Shown piece after piece: positions 47,721-59,399 of a stretch of DNA of 64,000 bases. The stretch comes from Tetrastigma voinierianum (taxonomy: Eukaryota; Streptophyta; Magnoliopsida; Vitales; Vitaceae). Within the stretch, counting starts at the first letter, position 1. Each line of letters starts with the position of its first letter. The stretch covers positions 496,001 through 560,000 of the forward strand of contig JAEQBH010005290.1 of the NCBI GenBank assembly GCA_016808115.1. Direction: 5' to 3'. The position numbers and the translations under genes were made by a program. The notes under the pieces were generated by a model that saw only the letters and a program-made list of their open reading frames with translations, did no database searches and was not told the origin of the DNA.

Positions 47721-47889
47721 TTTCTTCCCGCAGTCTAACTTTGCGTGTTTTTTTTTTTATTGTCTGTTTTTAGGACCCGAGAGAGCAATGGAAGAGGGAG
47801 ATAGCCTTGAGCGGACATTTCCCGGCGAAGGGCCGGAATTTCATTCGGTGGTTTTCTTAAAATCAGAAAAATGAAAATTTGTCAATTTG

Positions 47890-48160
47890 ACTTTCTCCAC
47901 ATGTCATGACGTGATAACGCCGCGACGCTGACCACTCGTAAAAATCGCTTCTCACGCCGACGCTGGATCCCAAATGCGGCGCCGCATCCTTATTTCGACT
48001 CTTCCTTGTAACGCTACTGGGCCTCAATGTCGTGATTTAAGCCGGTACCCACTCTGTGAACGCCGCGATGTGGGATTTGGAACGCCATAACGCTGATTTA
48101 TAGGACTCCCCGGCATGTCTCGACGCTGGCCCAAACGTCGCAACGTCGTCCCGCTTTGGC
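47890..48160 (+). promoter_or_regulatory. CG-rich motif cluster upstream of E's extra ORF
   Basis: Repeated ACGCCGCGACGCTG, CGCCGACGCTGG, GCGGCGCCGC, AACGCCGCGATG, CTCGACGCTGG and CGTCGCAACGTCG. The same wording occurs in the U3-like part of both E LTRs (39965-40090 and 51305-51420). I infer a possible internal regulatory region copied from, or shared with, the LTR; no promoter activity can be shown from sequence. Confidence 0.35.
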
Positions 48161-49690
48161 GAACAAATGCTTTAGGGTCCCTTCCTACGAAAACCCTAAG
48201 CTCGAGGCCTCCAACCTCTTTAGCCCCGCCATCCCACTACACCAATCTCCTTTTGTCCCAACTAGCCCTAGGACCCTCCCACGGCCCCGCGCGCCCATCC
48301 TAGCCCCCGCTCTCACACGCATCACCTCGGTTCGGCGGCCCAATCCAGTCATTCACTGTCCACTTGTGTCTATATTCCATCTCGTCTGCGCTTGATCCGT
48401 CCCGTGGCTTCGTGGGTCTTGTTAGGGTTAGGCAGGGCCCTTAGGTGTGTTTAGGGTCATCGCAAATTCGCTGCATCACGGGCGTCTCCGCCCACAGTAC
48501 TGTGTTTGCTCAATTTCCCAGCTGAGCTTGGGAAGGGCTTGACCTGAGCCACTCGATCCCCACGCATACCCCGGTGATTAGCCCAGAGACGACAATGTTG
48601 AGTAAAGCAGCAAAAGATGACCGCTGCTTGGAGGGCAAGCCAGCGATATACTCCACCCAGACCTATGATCATGACAAGTTTGTCAATGAGAGTGCGGTCG
48701 AAAGTTCACCTCATTTCAAAAAACCGATTGTTCATTAAGGAAAACGGGTTTCACCACCCCGAGGACTTCTTCCTATGTAACCATTGCGATAAGGGATGGC
48801 GGGCTTATGTCAACCTCCTACTCCTACCGCCACAAGTGTGGTACGAGAATCTTACGCAACTCGCCTCCCAAGGCTCTTGGAAAAGGTCTGGTGCGTTAGG
48901 AGGTTGGTAGACTTCACAAGTCTATCAACCAATATTATAATCTTGACCTGGGCCTCCGAGTCTCTTGACAGCCCCCGCGCGCACCTTTACTACTTTGAGG
49001 TCATTAGGGTATTGACCAACTGGCAGGGTCAATGGAAGCTTAATAGTGAAGGGCATGCGGTGCACTTCTGAGCCAAACATTTGGCCTACATCCCCAAGGT
49101 ATGGCATCATTCATCACATCGCGTCTCATTCTGACGACGAATGTGTGTGAAGTGACGGCCAAACGTGCCTACTTAATTATGCCATCCTCTAGGACATCCC
49201 TTTTGATGTAGGGTAGGTTATAGAGGATACCATCCTCCATAACCGGGATGCGAAGATGAATCTAGGGCACCCCTTTCTCATTTACGGCCTATGCAAGCAA
49301 GCCGGGGTGCCCTTAGAAGACAATGAGGCGTGGATACACCCACCATGCCATTATGGTCAAGCGATGTCGTACCACGCCAAGGATGTATGATCTGCACGAA
49401 CCCTCGATGAGGAGGAGCTCTCGAGTATCGTGACCCGCTCGTCTCCCACGACCCCAAGGTGACGCCGCGACCTCCTCCCATCCACCATCGCCACAGACTT
49501 CCTCCCATCCACCACCACCACAACTCGCCGTCCCAAGAGGAGGATCCGATCACCCTTCCACTAATCCCGCAGGACCCTGGCTCGACCTCCCACCGCGCCG
49601 ATCCGAGGGGCCCATCGGGATGAGACTCCAGGAGCACCGAGTCCCTGCCGCCCAGGATGTGGAGGCCCTCCGGAAATGGCATGCGCACAA
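48160..49690 (+). pseudogene. Extra ORF after integrase in element E
   Basis: After a Pro/Ser/Thr-rich start (48156-48400) the frames give DKFVNESAVE (48675 area), ENGFHHPEDFF and GWRAYVNLLLLPPQVWYENL, then in another frame SVVRESYATRLPRLLEKVW and RRLVDFTSLSTNIIILTW. This corresponds to the domain often named putative plant transposon protein in the 3' region of Athila elements (E-x-GF...GW...V-V-x-EFYAN...V-x-F-x-x-x-x-IN). The continuation (GVPLEDNEAWIHPP, then a Pro-rich tail to 49690) fits as well. Its function is unknown; in some Athila elements this region is discussed as envelope-like, but I see no membrane segment here. Confidence 0.7.
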
Positions 49691-49849
49691 ATCCTAGCTT
49701 TCAACCAGCAACCATCCTCCACAATCAACAATTCCTGGCTGTGACTACCACCAGATTCTCACCTCCTCCAACCACGCCACTACCGCCACCGTTAGCTGGA
49801 TCCGACCAATCACCGTGAGCTCCTACACCCTCCTCCTCGCTCTCTGCAG

Positions 49850-51127
49850 AGCATCGGGGGACAAATGTCCAAGAATTTATTCAGGCTGGTGATCTAAAGT
49901 CAGGATGTTGGGCTGTTTTAGTGTTTGTTTGTTTTGTTTTTAGAGCTGTATTTGCATTTTCCATTAGTATGTTCTAGGTTATATTTAGTTATATGTGCCC
50001 GTTTAGGGTTTGTGAAGCATTTTTCAAGTCGTTCATCGGAGTTCAGCTTTAGTTTGTTTCATGGATTGTTTCAGGTAGTGTGCACGATGCCATGAATAAG
50101 CACTGAGACTACTTTTGACCACTTCGAATCTTGTTGGAAAAACACAGCATAATCAAGAAAGGATCCGTAGGGTGTTAGATGCTCGGGAATTTCATGTTGG
50201 ATAGATAGGGAGACAGAGTGAATCACCTCTGGGATATTCAAGAAACCACCTCAACTAAATTCTATCGCACTCCACACACATGATCGCTAGTGGCATGCCT
50301 AGGGCCCGAACCCTACTTTACTAGGTCCAACAAACCACGTGGGACTTCTAAACACTAAAGTGATGAGACACCATAGAAAAAGAGGATTGCCTTCAAGCCC
50401 CAAATATATATATATATAACAAAACAACATGAACATTAATGGACCTTCTAATCGAACCTTACAGTCCGAGGGGCCTTCAAAGCCCACTGCCCTCGAGCTA
50501 ATCGCCAAGAGCCATCGACTTCACCGCCCTACATGGACAGAGGACGGAAGTTTCCTATAGCTTGGGGGCCCTTAGGTTTAGCTGGGTGTCTGTGGTGAAG
50601 CTCGAGGGGAGCCGATCGCCCAAGGCTCCTTGCAACTAACCGGTGGGGAGGCCAATAACTAATCCCCGCCACAGAACACTGTAACATAAACTTACGGGCA
50701 CTAGTCTTTCTTTCATGAGTAGGTATGTTAAGAGAATACAAATGGTGCATTCTTATCCTTCTGTAGTTAGACACTTCCAAAAGTGGGATGAATCTGCCTG
50801 GGGGGGGCATCGGAACCAAGTTATACGCTGTGGATCATGCATTAACGATACAGGCCTCAGGGGAATGGCTATTGAAGATTTAGGAGGTTGTGTCACTTGT
50901 CAACTAAATCATGTTCAGCTGAGTTCCTTCAAAAGTCGAAAATCCTTATGGATCCTCTTAAATTCGAGTGAAAAGGCGAGATTTGTAAGTCGGTCCATTT
51001 GATCCTCTCTTCTAAAGAAAGATGGGCACTGCTAAATCATGGCGTTGAGTTTAGTATGTAGGGTCTCTGTGTGCTGAGTTTGAGGTCGGTTTCGCTCTTG
51101 GGGACAAGCAAGAGGCTAAGCTCGGGG
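49850..51127 (+). other. 3' untranslated region of element E
   Basis: Non-coding, ending in a purine-rich stretch (GGGGACAAGCAAGAGGCTAA then GCTCGGGG) that abuts the 3' LTR and includes the polypurine tract. A short (TA)n lies at 50405-50418. Confidence 0.7.
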
Positions 51128-52324
51128 TGATGAGTGCCTAAAACATTCATATTATACTCCAAGGCCCGCTTATATGTTTTTAGTTGTTTTTACATTTAAA
51201 TAAGCACATTATAGCCCAACATCCGATTTCCGAGTTTTTGAATTGCAGGAAGAAGATTTTTTCGGCAATTTGAGCTGAATAAAAGAAGCAAGAGAAGACC
51301 GGGTAGCAAATGTCGCGACGCCGCACCGCCGCGACGCCAACACTGGGCCGCAGGAAAGTTAATGGGCACCTAACGCCGCGACGCTTCTCAACGCTGCAAC
51401 GTCAACGCTATGACGCCACCGCTAATTTCCGCCAAGATCATAAAAACCAAGGGAGACCTAATTTCGAGGCATCGAAGAACGCGGCAGATCGGAGCTGGAA
51501 AGCGTAGCAACAAATCGACTCAAATTCATTGGAGAAGATAATCGCCTTTTTTATTTCTTCTTTCAAAATCACGATGATTTATAGATTGATTTCAGGTGGT
51601 TATTTAGTTCCAACATGTTCTAGATTTCTATCTAGTGGTTTTTAAGCTGAACCTCACACAAATTGAATGGATTAAGGTTTACATATATTATCTATTTTAT
51701 TTATGATCTGCTAATATCCGCTTTATATCTATGATTTAAATACATGGTAATGTCCTCGCCAACATTGGCATGATCCTCGTCGGGTATCCGAGATCGCAGA
51801 GATAAGGACTCCTGTGGATCCGACAGGCGATTCCTGCTAAATCGTAAATAGAGATACATCCCGATTCCGAAAGTGTGGCGATTGTTAGGGTTTGAACATT
51901 TGCCATTTCATTAGGTCAAAGAGATGCACCCAACCCTATTGAGAGAGATAGGCATATATATTCTAGACATAGGTATCTCGTGGCGCACGATCACCCTGGG
52001 CCATCAAGAAGTCATTAGATCGAGTGTGTGCAATCTTATACGTAATAATCCATTAAAAGTGGCAAAGGAAGACAAATCCCTAGTCTTTACAAGGTATAAT
52101 TCTACAAGTTAATTTAGCCTTTATTTTTAATCACACACGTTAGTTAGATAGAAATCTGTGAGTTTAAGTCCAAATAATATTATAAGAATACCTCGAGTCA
52201 ACGACTTCCTCCTTGTGAATCAATAACCGTACTTCTAGGTACACTTATATTACTTGATACGACGCTGCACTTGGCTCACATAGGCATACATAGCTACTTT
52301 ATACATCACGCTTTCGACCTATCA
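51128..52324 (+). mobile_element. 3' LTR of element E
   Basis: Starts TGATGAGTGCCTAAAACATT and ends CGACCTATCA. Same length class and landmarks as the 5' LTR, with many substitutions and short indels, indicating a considerable age. Confidence 0.93.
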
Positions 52325-52329
52325 CTTAT
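52325..52329 (+). repeat. Target site duplication of element E, right
   Basis: CTTAT, identical to 39786-39790; also the first bases of the right part of solo LTR D. Confidence 0.88.
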
Positions 52330-53600
52330 GATTTAGGAAAATACAAATTTGAGAATGAGTGCTGTGGTTTCTAAGTGTGAAGAGAGTGAGTAAGAGAAGT
52401 GCTAAGAGGAAGAAGAAGGAGAAGAGAATTTCGTGTATGACATTGCGGGTTTGTAAGGGATTTCAGAACTTTTGTATGGATTCTTGGATTCTTAGCCAAG
52501 TTCTTGTCTAGGCTCTATGAGAAGTTCTAACCTACCTACATGTGTTTGTGGAAGTTATTGGTTTGAACTCAGAGGAATATGTATAGCATGCTTGGAAATG
52601 AGGATTCTATGGATTCGTGGGGATTCTGCTTTAGGTCATTTTCTTGGGTATAAGGAAATTCTCCTGTTAGGCTTGAGGTGTTTAAGAGCATGAATACTTG
52701 TTGGGTGTTAGGAACTTTAACTCTCCTCTTGTTTATGTTTGCCATGAACTATCTGGGGGAGTTGTTTTCTGATGCTTTGGATTATTTTGTTTTGGTTGGA
52801 TTTCGAAAATGGACGAAACTCGCAAATCAAGTAATTTTGGAGGTCCTACGCGGGATAGGGATCTCAACAAGACAGCGCAAGTCCATGCTAAAGCGTGGCA
52901 TGTCCAGCCACAAGGCAGCCTAAGTAGTGGGAGATTCTGACAAGCCTCGTACATCGAGGGAGTAAAGAAAGCTTACGCTTCGCGGCGAAGGCCTACGCCA
53001 CAACGTAGCAGTGTTACGCCGTGGCGTAGCACTATTCACATACATGTGTTTTTGTCATGTTTTGCTATTCCATTATTCCAAGGACTTGTCTATTGGACTA
53101 ATGAGGACCCTATAAGTGTATGAAAGGGTCTATTCATGTTTGTAAAGTAAAGGAAAATTAGGATCTGCATCTCACACGGCATAAGATGTTGACTAACTTA
53201 ATGCCCCTATAATAAGATAGTAAGTTCCTGAACACGTGTAATTGTAGGACTCCCTAAGACCGGATATTAAACGACACGATACCTTTGTTACGTGGGTAGG
53301 CACGATAAGATTTCGCACTTTGATTAATGCGATTTATTACTCGACCGTGCTTCGTACATTTAATATTTTTAAGATTTCCGATTAGTTCAAGACACTTCCA
53401 TGCTGGCTTCGACACTCCCGCTTGTGCTACGGCACCTCAAGATCGCGACTAGGCCTTCGTGTACTTATTATGTTGTGTCCTACTCATTTTTATTAATGGT
53501 CTAGGTAGTCAAAATAGCTTATATGATAAGAGCTCCAAATAACGGTAATAAAAGTAAAGGAATGTGTACATCGCTCGTCGAATGTACCCCACGGTACTCT

Positions 53601-53733
53601 TGCACAAGTATAAGCTCGTAGTACCTACGTGGGCACTCCCATACAAGTATAAGCTCTGTAGTAGCTATGGCTACCTCCGTACAAGTATAATCTCCCTAAC
53701 TCCTAGCTGAGATCCTCGAAAAGTATAAGTCCG
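53601..53733 (+). repeat. ~40-bp tandem repeats in LTR D
   Basis: Four degenerate units, each with (A/T)ACAAGTATAA(G/T)CTC followed by a variable part, at about 53602, 53642, 53680 and 53718. Confidence 0.8.
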
Positions 53734-54218
53734 TTTATAATTACAATTATGTATATAAGCTTGTTATATGAATTCATGAAAATTTTGATATCGCTTATTT
53801 TATATCTCTATATCGTTTATATGCTTACTATAAATGAGTATTAGTGCAATGAGTATAAGGTCTAAGCTATATGTTTCCTACAAGCGCTAAGCTTAAAGTA
53901 CAGGTTTTAACTTTATGTACAGAGGAGGACGTCCATAATCTTATACCGTCACAAAATAAATTAGTAGGAGTTCAACATAGTAGGTTTTATTCTCGATTAT
54001 GTAAAATGGGCCAAACAGCTTTTGTATATGTATATGTAAATGGGACTCGTGGATCAGATGTATTGATATCGTAAACACTACTACGTGGTAATATTTTGTA
54101 TCTTTGTATATGATATTTTGATTAAGTTATAAGACTCAGCCTACCAATGTCTGAAAAGAAAGCAAAGAGTCCCAAAGATAGCTTCGCGCCTTCCATCCGC
54201 CTAGGCGGGGGCATGACA

Positions 54219-55190
54219 CGACAACTAACTTTCGTCAGATCTTTACTATGTCCTGACCAATCACTTTATACTCATTAAATTATGTCTAACACATAAGAGT
54301 TCTACATCTCCGACCATACAAAGCCTCATATGGTGTCATGCCAATGCTTGATTGATAACTATTGTTATAAGCAAATTCTATCAATGGAATATACATATCC
54401 CAACTTCGAGTAAATTCCATTATACATCCCCGAAGCATATCTTCGAGCACTTGAATCAACCCTCCCGATTGTCCATCCGTCCCGCTGGACGGAATGTCAG
54501 ATCGAATTGCCAAGTTCTAAGGCTAATTGTAATTCCTTCCACCTCGATGTAAATCGCGATCTCATCGGACACAGACAACGCACACCATGCAATCACACAA
54601 TCTCATCCATACATATAACCTTAACTAGTCAATCCCATAGAATAGTCAATCATGACTGTATAAAATGGGCCGACTTTGCGGAGCCTATCAATCACCTGCA
54701 TAAAGCTATGTTTTGTTGTGTGAGGGAAAACCTTTCACACAAAATACATGGTAATGCTTATCCCATTCCATTGAGGAATCAAGGATTCAACAAACCCTAT
54801 TGGAACTCGTGTTCAAATGACTCGTCGGATATCGCCAAACATTTAGACACGCATCAATACATTTCTTTCATTCATTTCACCAATAATGTTGTTCAAATCT
54901 TGGTACATCCTCTATTACCTCCAGGATGCATGGTAACACTGTGATATGAGATTCAAATAACTTTTTCTTTAGCTCTTTATCATCTACTACATATAATATG
55001 TTCCGAAATACAAACTTCTAGCTTTTTAATTAAAAATTAGTCTTATCACCATCTCTAATCGACAGGCCTTTTCTCAAAGAGATCTCTTCATCATTTTCCT
55101 TCGAGATCTATAATCACTGTTTTGAAACAGCCGCGCTGAATTGAGCCCATATAGCTCCACGATACTTCATTCTCCATTCACTCGTGGCCG
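54219..55190 (-). pseudogene. Integrase zinc region and core of element B
   Basis: Minus-strand translation gives HPGGNRGCTK (54930), the Cys pair of the H2C2 finger as FVSKCLAI/T, LLNP (about 54790), then in shifting frames HYHVFCVKGF-like, SAHFI (about 54660), VDEIVRLHGV-like and RFTSRWKELQLALE (about 54540), and an intact frame TDGQSGGLIQVLEDMLRGCI, SWDMYIPLIEFAYNNSYQSS, IGMTPYEALYGRRC (54480-54300). It ends VIGQDIVK at the insertion of D; the C-terminus continues at 39496. Confidence 0.88.
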
Positions 55191-55199
55191 TATTAACAG

Positions 55200-55448
55200 G
55201 CTGCCATTGCCTCTACTTAAGGCATCCCGTCACTACATTAGCTTTCCTGGAAGTGTAGTCTACAGGCAACTATAAATCTTTGAACAACTCCAATCCACCT
55301 CCGCTTGTCTCAAATTGCTTCCTCCTGCACAACATTCTGAGACTTTTATGATTGTATAAATTCTCAGATTTTCACCATATAAGTAGGTTTACATCTCTAA
55401 AGCAAATACTACTTCATAGCCAATTCCAAATCATGTGTAGGATAATTT
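55200..55448 (-). pseudogene. RNase H of element B, downstream part
   Basis: Just inside the junction the minus-strand reads N-YPTHDLELA in the expected frame, then Y-x-MVK...IYTDHK-like remnants and an LRM/CRR segment. It is separated from its upstream part (57735-57862) by the solo LTR at 55449-57734. Confidence 0.8.
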
Positions 55449-55886
55449 CAGAATAATTCTAAAATACTATCGAATTTTATAATAATTTTATTATGTATTC
55501 CGGGTATGAATTGAGCCAAACTTGGGTTTTTCTAAGAAAACTGATAAATTGTTGAATAGTGAAATGTGAAATGAATATGTGAGCATATGATTAAATATTA
55601 TATGCTAAAATGAGAAATGAATTGAACCCGGAAATAAACCCAAGTGAAAAAGTGAAAATTTGAAAAAAAATGTAAAATAAGGACCTAAGGGTATATTGAG
55701 AAAATGTTTGTGTAAGTGCAAATAGAAGTGATATATGTGCTATAAAGTAAATAGATGCAACTTAAATCCAAAAATGGATTTAATGAACAAGCCAAACATG
55801 GCCTTAAGGTGAAAACATGACTAAGGCATTTTTGGTCCTGGAATGCTCATTTGAGCCAAAACGCTTGGAGCTGGAAGAGGAGAGAA

Positions 55887-55887
<1 letters not shown>

Positions 55888-55940
<53 letters not shown>
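55888..55940 (+). repeat. (AG)n microsatellite
   Basis: About 26 AG units with one interruption (AAAG) inside the solo LTR. Confidence 0.95.
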
Positions 55941-56698
55941 TAAGGAGCTTAGGTTTGGAAATAAATGAGATCGTGTGAATCTCCATGCTCAGGCAAGATT
56001 CGCAAGAGATTGTTAAAGAAAAAGTTAAGGCTGGGGTCAAAGGACAAGAGATTCCAAGGTATGACACAAACCCTAGATTTCTTTAAATGATGTTTGGTTA
56101 GAAAATCCTAATCCATCCATGGGTTTTGCTTATGGATGGTTTAGGATGACTTTAGAATGTTATTGGGAGTGATTCCCATGATTTGTTTTGAGATTTTGAG
56201 TGAATTTTGGAGAAAATCGCAAAAATGAGAAACAAGGAAAATCTAGCATTTTCGGGTTCCTACGCCGCAGCGTAGGGAGCCCACACCTACGTCAAGTAGC
56301 AGGGGTACCTGCTGATGACGCAGGCCAGGTGCCAAATGACACTCCCGTACGCTTACGGCGAGACACTGTTCACTATGAGCAAATTTTGGATTTTTGTTCC
56401 AAAAGTCTCATATTAGTACACCGATAGTTTAAGGACCCGAATAAATGATTAATGGGGGTTCAAATAAGAATGAAACTATGAAAAATCGCATCGCACTCTA
56501 CCTCATCGGGCTGGGTAACGCTTAGTACGATTAATTGTTCAACCACTAAGAGTGAGAAATTCAGTCGATCAAAGCGCAGTGGAAGACGATAACTCGACTC
56601 TAGACTGCATCGAAAGAGACAAGGGATCGATAAATTGGTTTGTTCTTTGTTCTGGTATGTTCTCTGTGACTCAATTCCCATCTCAAGTTCTATTTGTG

Positions 56699-56699
<1 letters not shown>

Positions 56700-56771
<72 letters not shown>
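56700..56771 (+). repeat. (TA)n microsatellite, about 72 bp
   Basis: Uninterrupted TA repeats inside the solo LTR. Tyr-Ile open frames across it are artefacts. Confidence 0.97.
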
Positions 56772-56772
<1 letters not shown>

Positions 56773-57734
56773 TACATTTTAATCATTATTATTCGAAGCA
56801 TTTGTCAAATATCTCGCATGTGCATGTATTTGAACTATAATGAATTTATTGTACGCGAGTAAATTGATTGAAATGAATTATTGAATTACTAACATGGCGG
56901 ATTCACCTTGAATCGAATTCTTCTAAGAAGGTAACTGTGATTTGTCTAATAAAATCACATTACTAATGAATTTGATACCAGGCGGAATTCATCAACCGAC
57001 CACGAATGTTAACTTTATAGTTATAATGTGAGATTGTATATTGAATGTAAAATCACATTGCTAATGAATGACAACAGATAAGATCTACCAACCGAATCAT
57101 TTTAATGTCGAACAGAGTCATATGTGAAATCGCAAACTTAAAAGTGAAAATGATACTAAAAAGTGTATTTTATAAGTATCTTATATTACATTATGACATT
57201 GTATAAATTCATTATTTGATAAATGCATGATTCAGAGTGAATCGAAAATGGAATAAAGAATCAGGAGAAACTACTAAGCATGAAAAATGCTTAGCGATTG
57301 TTTTTAATCAACGCTGCATTCAGTGATGTATACCGACAAAGCTTTAATTCGGCGTCAGAGTTCAGAGTCACTACGAAAGTTCACGGAGTATGCTCCATTA
57401 CATGCATCCTCAATATATTTTAAGCATGATATTGTTTTGTAAAACAAAAAGGGAGTTCAACTCCAAATTATTTTTGTACCTATAATTAAATATGATTTGA
57501 TATTATGTTGTAAATCTGCATAAAATGCCATTTTGATAAATACATATTTCGGGAAGGAATTGCAGTTTGAATTTATAAATGTTTATGGGCTGTTTGCTCT
57601 AAACTTGAAATGCCACAAAGATTTGAGAACGAAACGATTATATTAATGAAATGTATTTGATAAATGCCTCGCTGGGTGTCCCCGGGTTTCTATTCGATTT
57701 GCCAACCGGCCAGCCATTCTCGGGGGTTGCTACA

Positions 57735-57862
57735 ATTCTATTCATGTGGCTTCAGTTGTCTGGATACATATGCCACACCTTTACCATCTTACATTAAATA
57801 CATAACCTGCACTCAATTCTTGAAGGCATCACTATACTTGAGTATACTTTACCTGTGGTAGA
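57735..57862 (-). pseudogene. RNase H of element B, upstream part
   Basis: Minus-strand translation gives YSDAFKN, then VQVMYLM (corresponding to LGCVLM), DGKGVAYVSRQLKPHE and then the junction with the solo LTR. The first catalytic Asp (YSDA) is present. Stops interrupt. Confidence 0.85.
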
Positions 57863-58943
57863 CTACGCTAATACCTGCTTCCAACCAGATTTCTCCCAAT
57901 TGCTCAAAAATATCTTGACATTTATCTGTCCACTCAACTTAACTCCTTTCCTGAGTAATTTAGTGAGAGGAGAAGCTATGACAGAGAATCCCTTCACAAA
58001 TCTTCTATAATATCCTGTTAGGCCCAAGAAACATCTCACTTCAGTAACACTTCGGGGCGGTTTCCAATTCACCACAACTTCAATCTTAGTAGGATCAACT
58101 CTTATACCCTCGTAGTTCGGGCCATGGCCCAGGAATGAAACTTCCTTTAGCCAAAAATCACATTTGCTGTTTAGCATACAACTTTTCTCTCTCTAAAGTC
58201 TATAGAACTATTTCTAAATGTTGCCTATGCTCCGCGCTCATCTCCGGACCAATATATAAATCAATAAAGACCACTCATAAATTGATCTAAATAGTGGTCA
58301 AAACACCCTATTCATCAAATCCATGAATGTCGTCGGTGCATTAGTCAACCCAAAATGGCACACAAGAACTCCAATGGCCATACTAAGTTCCTCAATGCCA
58401 TCTTCGTGACATCGACATCTTTCACTCTTATCGATAGTACCCCGATCACAGTCTATCTTGAGGAGACACCCACTTTTAACCGATAAAGTAGAGATCTTCA
58501 CCTCTGCAAATGGTTATTCGTTTTTCAACGCTACCTTATTGATTTGTCGATAATCAATGCACATTCGTGAGGGGTGCCATCTTTCTTTCACTTAACAAAA
58601 TAAAAATCCCTGTGAGCAACACCTGGTCGATAAACCCTTTATCCGTGTTGCTCTTATAATGAATCTTTGAAATTTTCAACTCACTGAGCCATCCGTATGG
58701 CATCCTATATGTGGAGTCAGTTTCCTGTGAAATCTTAATAGATAAATCCACTTCTCTTTCAAGTGGAATACCAGGTAACTCTTCGGGGAATACATCCATA
58801 AAATCTTTCACAACCAAAATATTTTCCAATTCTATTTGACTTTTAGAGCTAAGCACTAAAGCCGTAAGGGCTTGCATCCTTTTCTCAAGAATCGTTGAGC
58901 TTGCATAGATGAAATCATAATGGGAGACAAATGCACCGAACAC
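57863..58943 (-). pseudogene. Reverse transcriptase of element B
   Basis: In sense order: VVKDFMDVFPEELPGIPLER and EVDLSIKI (58830 area), a degenerate finger region, SKIDL-like then a corrupted palm, FGLTNAPTTFMDLMNRVF (58298 area), a catalytic block VVFID followed by a frame break so the second Asp is lost (about 58275), then [45 protein letters not shown] and [10 protein letters not shown]. The domain copies element RNA to DNA. At least four frame changes make it inactive. Confidence 0.9.
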
Positions 58944-59304
58944 TATGTATCATCACTGGGGCATTGATCAAATAACATCTAAGCACTATTGTCTTTTTAT
59001 TACAATCAATTATAGCCCGGTGTTTAGAAAACCAATCCATTCCCAAAATCAAATCAAATTCACAAAATGGTAGAGCAATCAAATCAACAAAAAATTCTCG
59101 ATCATAAATAATTATAGGGCAATTCTTATCCACTCTATTCACATTAACATTGTGCCCTAAAGGACGGGCTACATGCATATCATATGATAGCTGCTCCACT
59201 GCTGTCATCTTATCAAACACATGCTCAATGCATACATATGAATGAGTAGATACAAGGTCTATTAATGCATGCATTTCAATACCATAAAGAGAATATACCA
59301 GCAA
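58915..59304 (-). pseudogene. Aspartic protease of element B
   Basis: A 129-codon frame. The active site reads ALIDLVSTHSYV, where gypsy elements have ALID-x-GSTHS-x-I/V, so the Gly is lost. Then follow FDKM, LGHNVNVNRV, CPIIIYDREFFVDLIALP, FDLILGMDWFSKHRAIIDC. It would cut the gag-pol polyprotein. It overlaps the start of the RT frame by about 30 bases, in another frame. Confidence 0.9.
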
Positions 59305-59399
59305 TTACTTATGGTGCATCCTGGTCCCCACGAGCCTTCATAGCATATGCTCGTGCTGGCGATGAAGGCATAGGACTATTTATTGTCTCTGACAATGTT

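Larger units (their letters stand above)
39791..52324 (+). mobile_element. Athila-type Ty3/gypsy element E, near full length
   Basis: A 12.5 kb plus-strand element with two LTRs (1168 and 1197 bp), a tRNA-Asp primer site, gag, protease, RT, RNase H, integrase, a long 3' region with an extra ORF, and a perfect 5-bp target duplication CTTAT. The primer type, domain wording and the large region after integrase identify the Athila lineage. Coding frames are broken at many places, and gag is interrupted by insertion F. It lies inside solo LTR D, so it is younger than D and B. Confidence 0.93.
39497..54218 (+). mobile_element. Solo LTR D in B's integrase, split by element E
   Basis: D consists of 39497-39790 and 52325-54218 (about 2.19 kb together). 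It starts TGTAACACC and ends GGGGCATGACA, ends typical of gypsy LTRs in this window. No internal gypsy region or second copy is present, so it is a solo LTR left by recombination. It separates B's integrase core (right) from its C-terminus (left). Flanks do not show a clean target duplication. Element E inserted into it later. Confidence 0.75.
52325..54218 (+). mobile_element. Solo LTR D, right part
   Basis: Continues the LTR begun at 39497. It carries palindromic CG motifs (CTACGCCACAACGTAG and TTACGCCGTGGCGTAG, 52989-53030), and a tandem array of GTACAAGTATAAGCTC-type units at 53601-53733. It ends GGGGGCATGACA. Confidence 0.7.
55449..57734 (+). mobile_element. Solo LTR in B's RNase H
   Basis: A 2.29 kb non-coding insertion ends GGGGTTGCTACA on the right; the left end reads CAGAATAATTC where TGTAATAATCC would be expected by comparison with B's LTR start. 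It splits the RNase H sequence between LKPHE (right) and NYPTHDLELA (left). The flanks on the coding strand, AGAAT and GAAAT, look like a degenerate 5-bp duplication of the Asn codon region. Inside are (AG)n, a GGTATGACACAAACCCTAG leader, a CCTACGCCGCAGCGTAGG palindrome and (TA)n. No internal domains are present. Confidence 0.72.

Noticed and set aside
54507..54944. A 145-codon plus-strand open frame
   Set aside because: The opposite strand encodes the integrase zinc region and core of element B in the expected order, so the plus frame is a shadow.
55431..57746. TCATG on both sides of the solo LTR as its target duplication
   Set aside because: Both copies are explained by normal RNase H coding sequence (PHE and HDL codons). 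The coding text shows the insertion boundary lies a few bases further in.
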